Shown: one piece after another, positions 62,601 to 64,000 of the stretch | Position numbering within the stretch: the first letter of the stretch is position 1 | Layout: each line of letters opens with the position of its first letter | Assembly: GCA_013397795.1 (NCBI GenBank) | Contig: VZTJ01003574.1 | Span: 2,399,284 to 2,463,283, forward strand | From: Orthonyx spaldingii | Taxonomy: Eukaryota; Chordata; Aves; Passeriformes; Orthonychidae | Direction: 5' to 3' | Length of the DNA: 64,000 nt | Notes under the pieces: model-generated | What the model was told of the DNA's origin: nothing | Seen by the model: the letters and a program-made list of their open reading frames with translations, nothing else | The model's database searches: none | Translations under genes and position numbers: made by a program

Positions 62601-63360
62601 AAACAATGACTGCAAAACCACACGAAAAGGGGTGAAATCCCCTCTAACAACCTCGCCAGTGAATTCTCAGAAATGGCTGGTGAGGGGAAACACATTTGTA
62701 GTGTTTGACAGACGGAAATGCCTCGGAGAAGGCAGCAATTCCTGCTCCGGCTGAGCAGGGAGGCTGAGCAGACCTCCAGGATGTGCCTCCAAGGTGGTAG
62801 GGCCCAACAGGGTGCACAGGCTCAGGCTCAGCCATTCCTTAGGGCCTGATTTATTTCTCCCAGGACACAGGAGAGGCTGTATAAATTTCAACAGTGACAC
62901 TTGGTCAGGTTTGTCCTTTCAGCCACGTCCTGAAGCCAGATAAGAAATGCCACTGTATGCGACATGACACACACACACTGCACAACAGCCCAAACTAGCA
63001 GGGTTTCTAGGTAGGATTGGAGAACATAATCCATGTTTCATGCTCACTGTGGCCTTGGTATCTCTGTTTAAACCCTTAACTTCTACCTAATTTGGTCTCT
63101 GATCCACTTAGATCTGTACCTGGACCATGAATAGTTGTATTGCAAGGAACTCCTCTGATAAAAGTCTGCTTTGCTGTTTGTGGTGTGTCAAAAATTGTGT
63201 CTTTCTAGATGTAGGGTCCAGTCGTGCTTCTGGGCTGTAATTCACACTTGGTTACTTGAAACAGAGAAGTTTCAGTGCAACTACTGAAATGATGATGGTA
63301 TATAAGACTAGCAACTATAAAAACCTGAGCAGCAAACTACAGAAGACAGTTTTCTTTTAC
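59691..63360. other. Non-coding, no recognisable gene
   Basis: Only short overlapping frames on both strands. No repeat family recognised. Confidence 0.5.
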
Positions 63361-63414
63361 CAAAAAACCAAACCAAAACAACAACAAAAAACAAAAGAAA
63401 GAAAAACACACACC
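63361..63414. repeat. A/C-rich low-complexity tract
   Basis: Almost entirely A and C (AAACC, AACAAC, AAAAACA units, ending CACACACACC), with two G. Similar in kind to 37031-37090. Confidence 0.85.
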
Positions 63415-64000
63415 AGGCAACCTGCTTTAAGTCTGCATTCCTGTTGAGAACAAAATGGGTTCACCATGCCCTGCTTTATCCACAGGGGTACAGAATGCAA
63501 GTGGTTTGCCTTCCTTCTTTTACCTCCTTCTGACATTGTCAGAAGACTCGGCTGTGCCCGAGGAGTGCATCAGGCACACAGCAACACTCGGTCCATTTGC
63601 CTCCACAAAGAAAAGCAGACATGCTTGCAACAAATTGCATTTCCATGCAGAATGAAATAGGTCTTGCAAAGTGTAGTACTTCAGAGATCAGAGTTTAAAG
63701 AAAGTATTTGCCTGCAATCTGTAGGCATCACAGGTACAGACAACAACCTTGTTTTTATTTCACAGCAATTTACTGGTGTAAAAGAGAGAAGAATCAGGCC
63801 TTGAAACTTTTTTATCTCCTGATATATCCAGTTTCGAGATTATGAAAATTATTTGCATATAGAAATGATTGTCCTTTCCTACTGCAGTCCATAGGAATAC
63901 AACCCTTAACTTTACCAGGAGCAATCTGGTAGTCAGGGAAGATGTTTTTCTCCAGATCCAACTTAGACATACACAATACGCTTCTGAGTCCTCACCCTGA
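63415..64000. other. Non-coding end of window
   Basis: AT-rich toward the end, with an octamer ATTTGCAT at 63851-63858. No gene recognised. Confidence 0.5.

Noticed and set aside
7620..63858. Four perfect octamer (ATGCAAAT/ATTTGCAT) sites at 7620, 54956, 55168 and 63851
   Set aside because: About two are expected by chance in 64 kb on both strands, so four is not remarkable.
1..64000. Search for CRISPR, operon, phage or prokaryotic defence features
   Set aside because: The avian repeats and CpG depletion show vertebrate DNA. No regularly spaced repeats or operon-like gene runs are present.

Overview
This 64 kb window looks like bird chromosomal DNA, probably from a neoavian and possibly a passerine. 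The evidence is four truncated copies of the CR1 LINE 3' end, with the avian-type heptad/octad tail (ATTCTGTG-like repeats), and two pieces of a long terminal repeat that I recognise as the common avian ERVL-type LTR. CpG is depleted almost everywhere, and ORFs are short, overlapping and present on both strands. There is no operon structure, no ribosome-binding sites and no bacterial or phage feature. The species cannot be read from the sequence.

The window is almost free of recognisable genes. The only stretch that reads like protein-coding DNA is at 4225-4485 on the plus strand. It is a charged, helix-prone reading frame ending in TAA, followed by about 390 bp with AATAAA signals at 4729, 4851 and 4863. 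This fits a terminal coding exon with its 3' UTR, but I do not recognise the protein. About 1 kb downstream, at 5625-5990, is the one clear CpG island. On its minus strand is an ATG frame with a signal-peptide-like start that runs into a good splice donor at 5822. This is a weak candidate for a first exon of a gene running leftward.

The remainder (about 6 kb to 64 kb) is non-coding. It holds CR1 fragments at 22749-22910 (-), 26366-26650 (-), 30241-30461 (+) and 48041-48222 (-). LTR pieces lie at 14434-14556 (+) and 59202-59610 (+). There is a 39-base assembly gap at 10376-10414 beside a poly-A run, and several low-complexity tracts.

Scattered between these are compact blocks rich in homeodomain-type AT motifs or with locally retained CpG. 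Their composition resembles conserved non-coding regulatory elements: 9255-9520, 17570-17740, 27410-27560, 29320-29960, 37195-37410, 38456-38720, 39606-39850, 48695-48840 and 50100-50530. Two of them carry the same 13-bp palindrome class, ATGAAT-N-ATTCAT, at 9475 and 38506. Conservation cannot be tested here, so these calls are inference. I found no convincing undescribed biological system. The best leads are the unidentified terminal exon, the CpG island with its possible first exon, and the shared palindrome.
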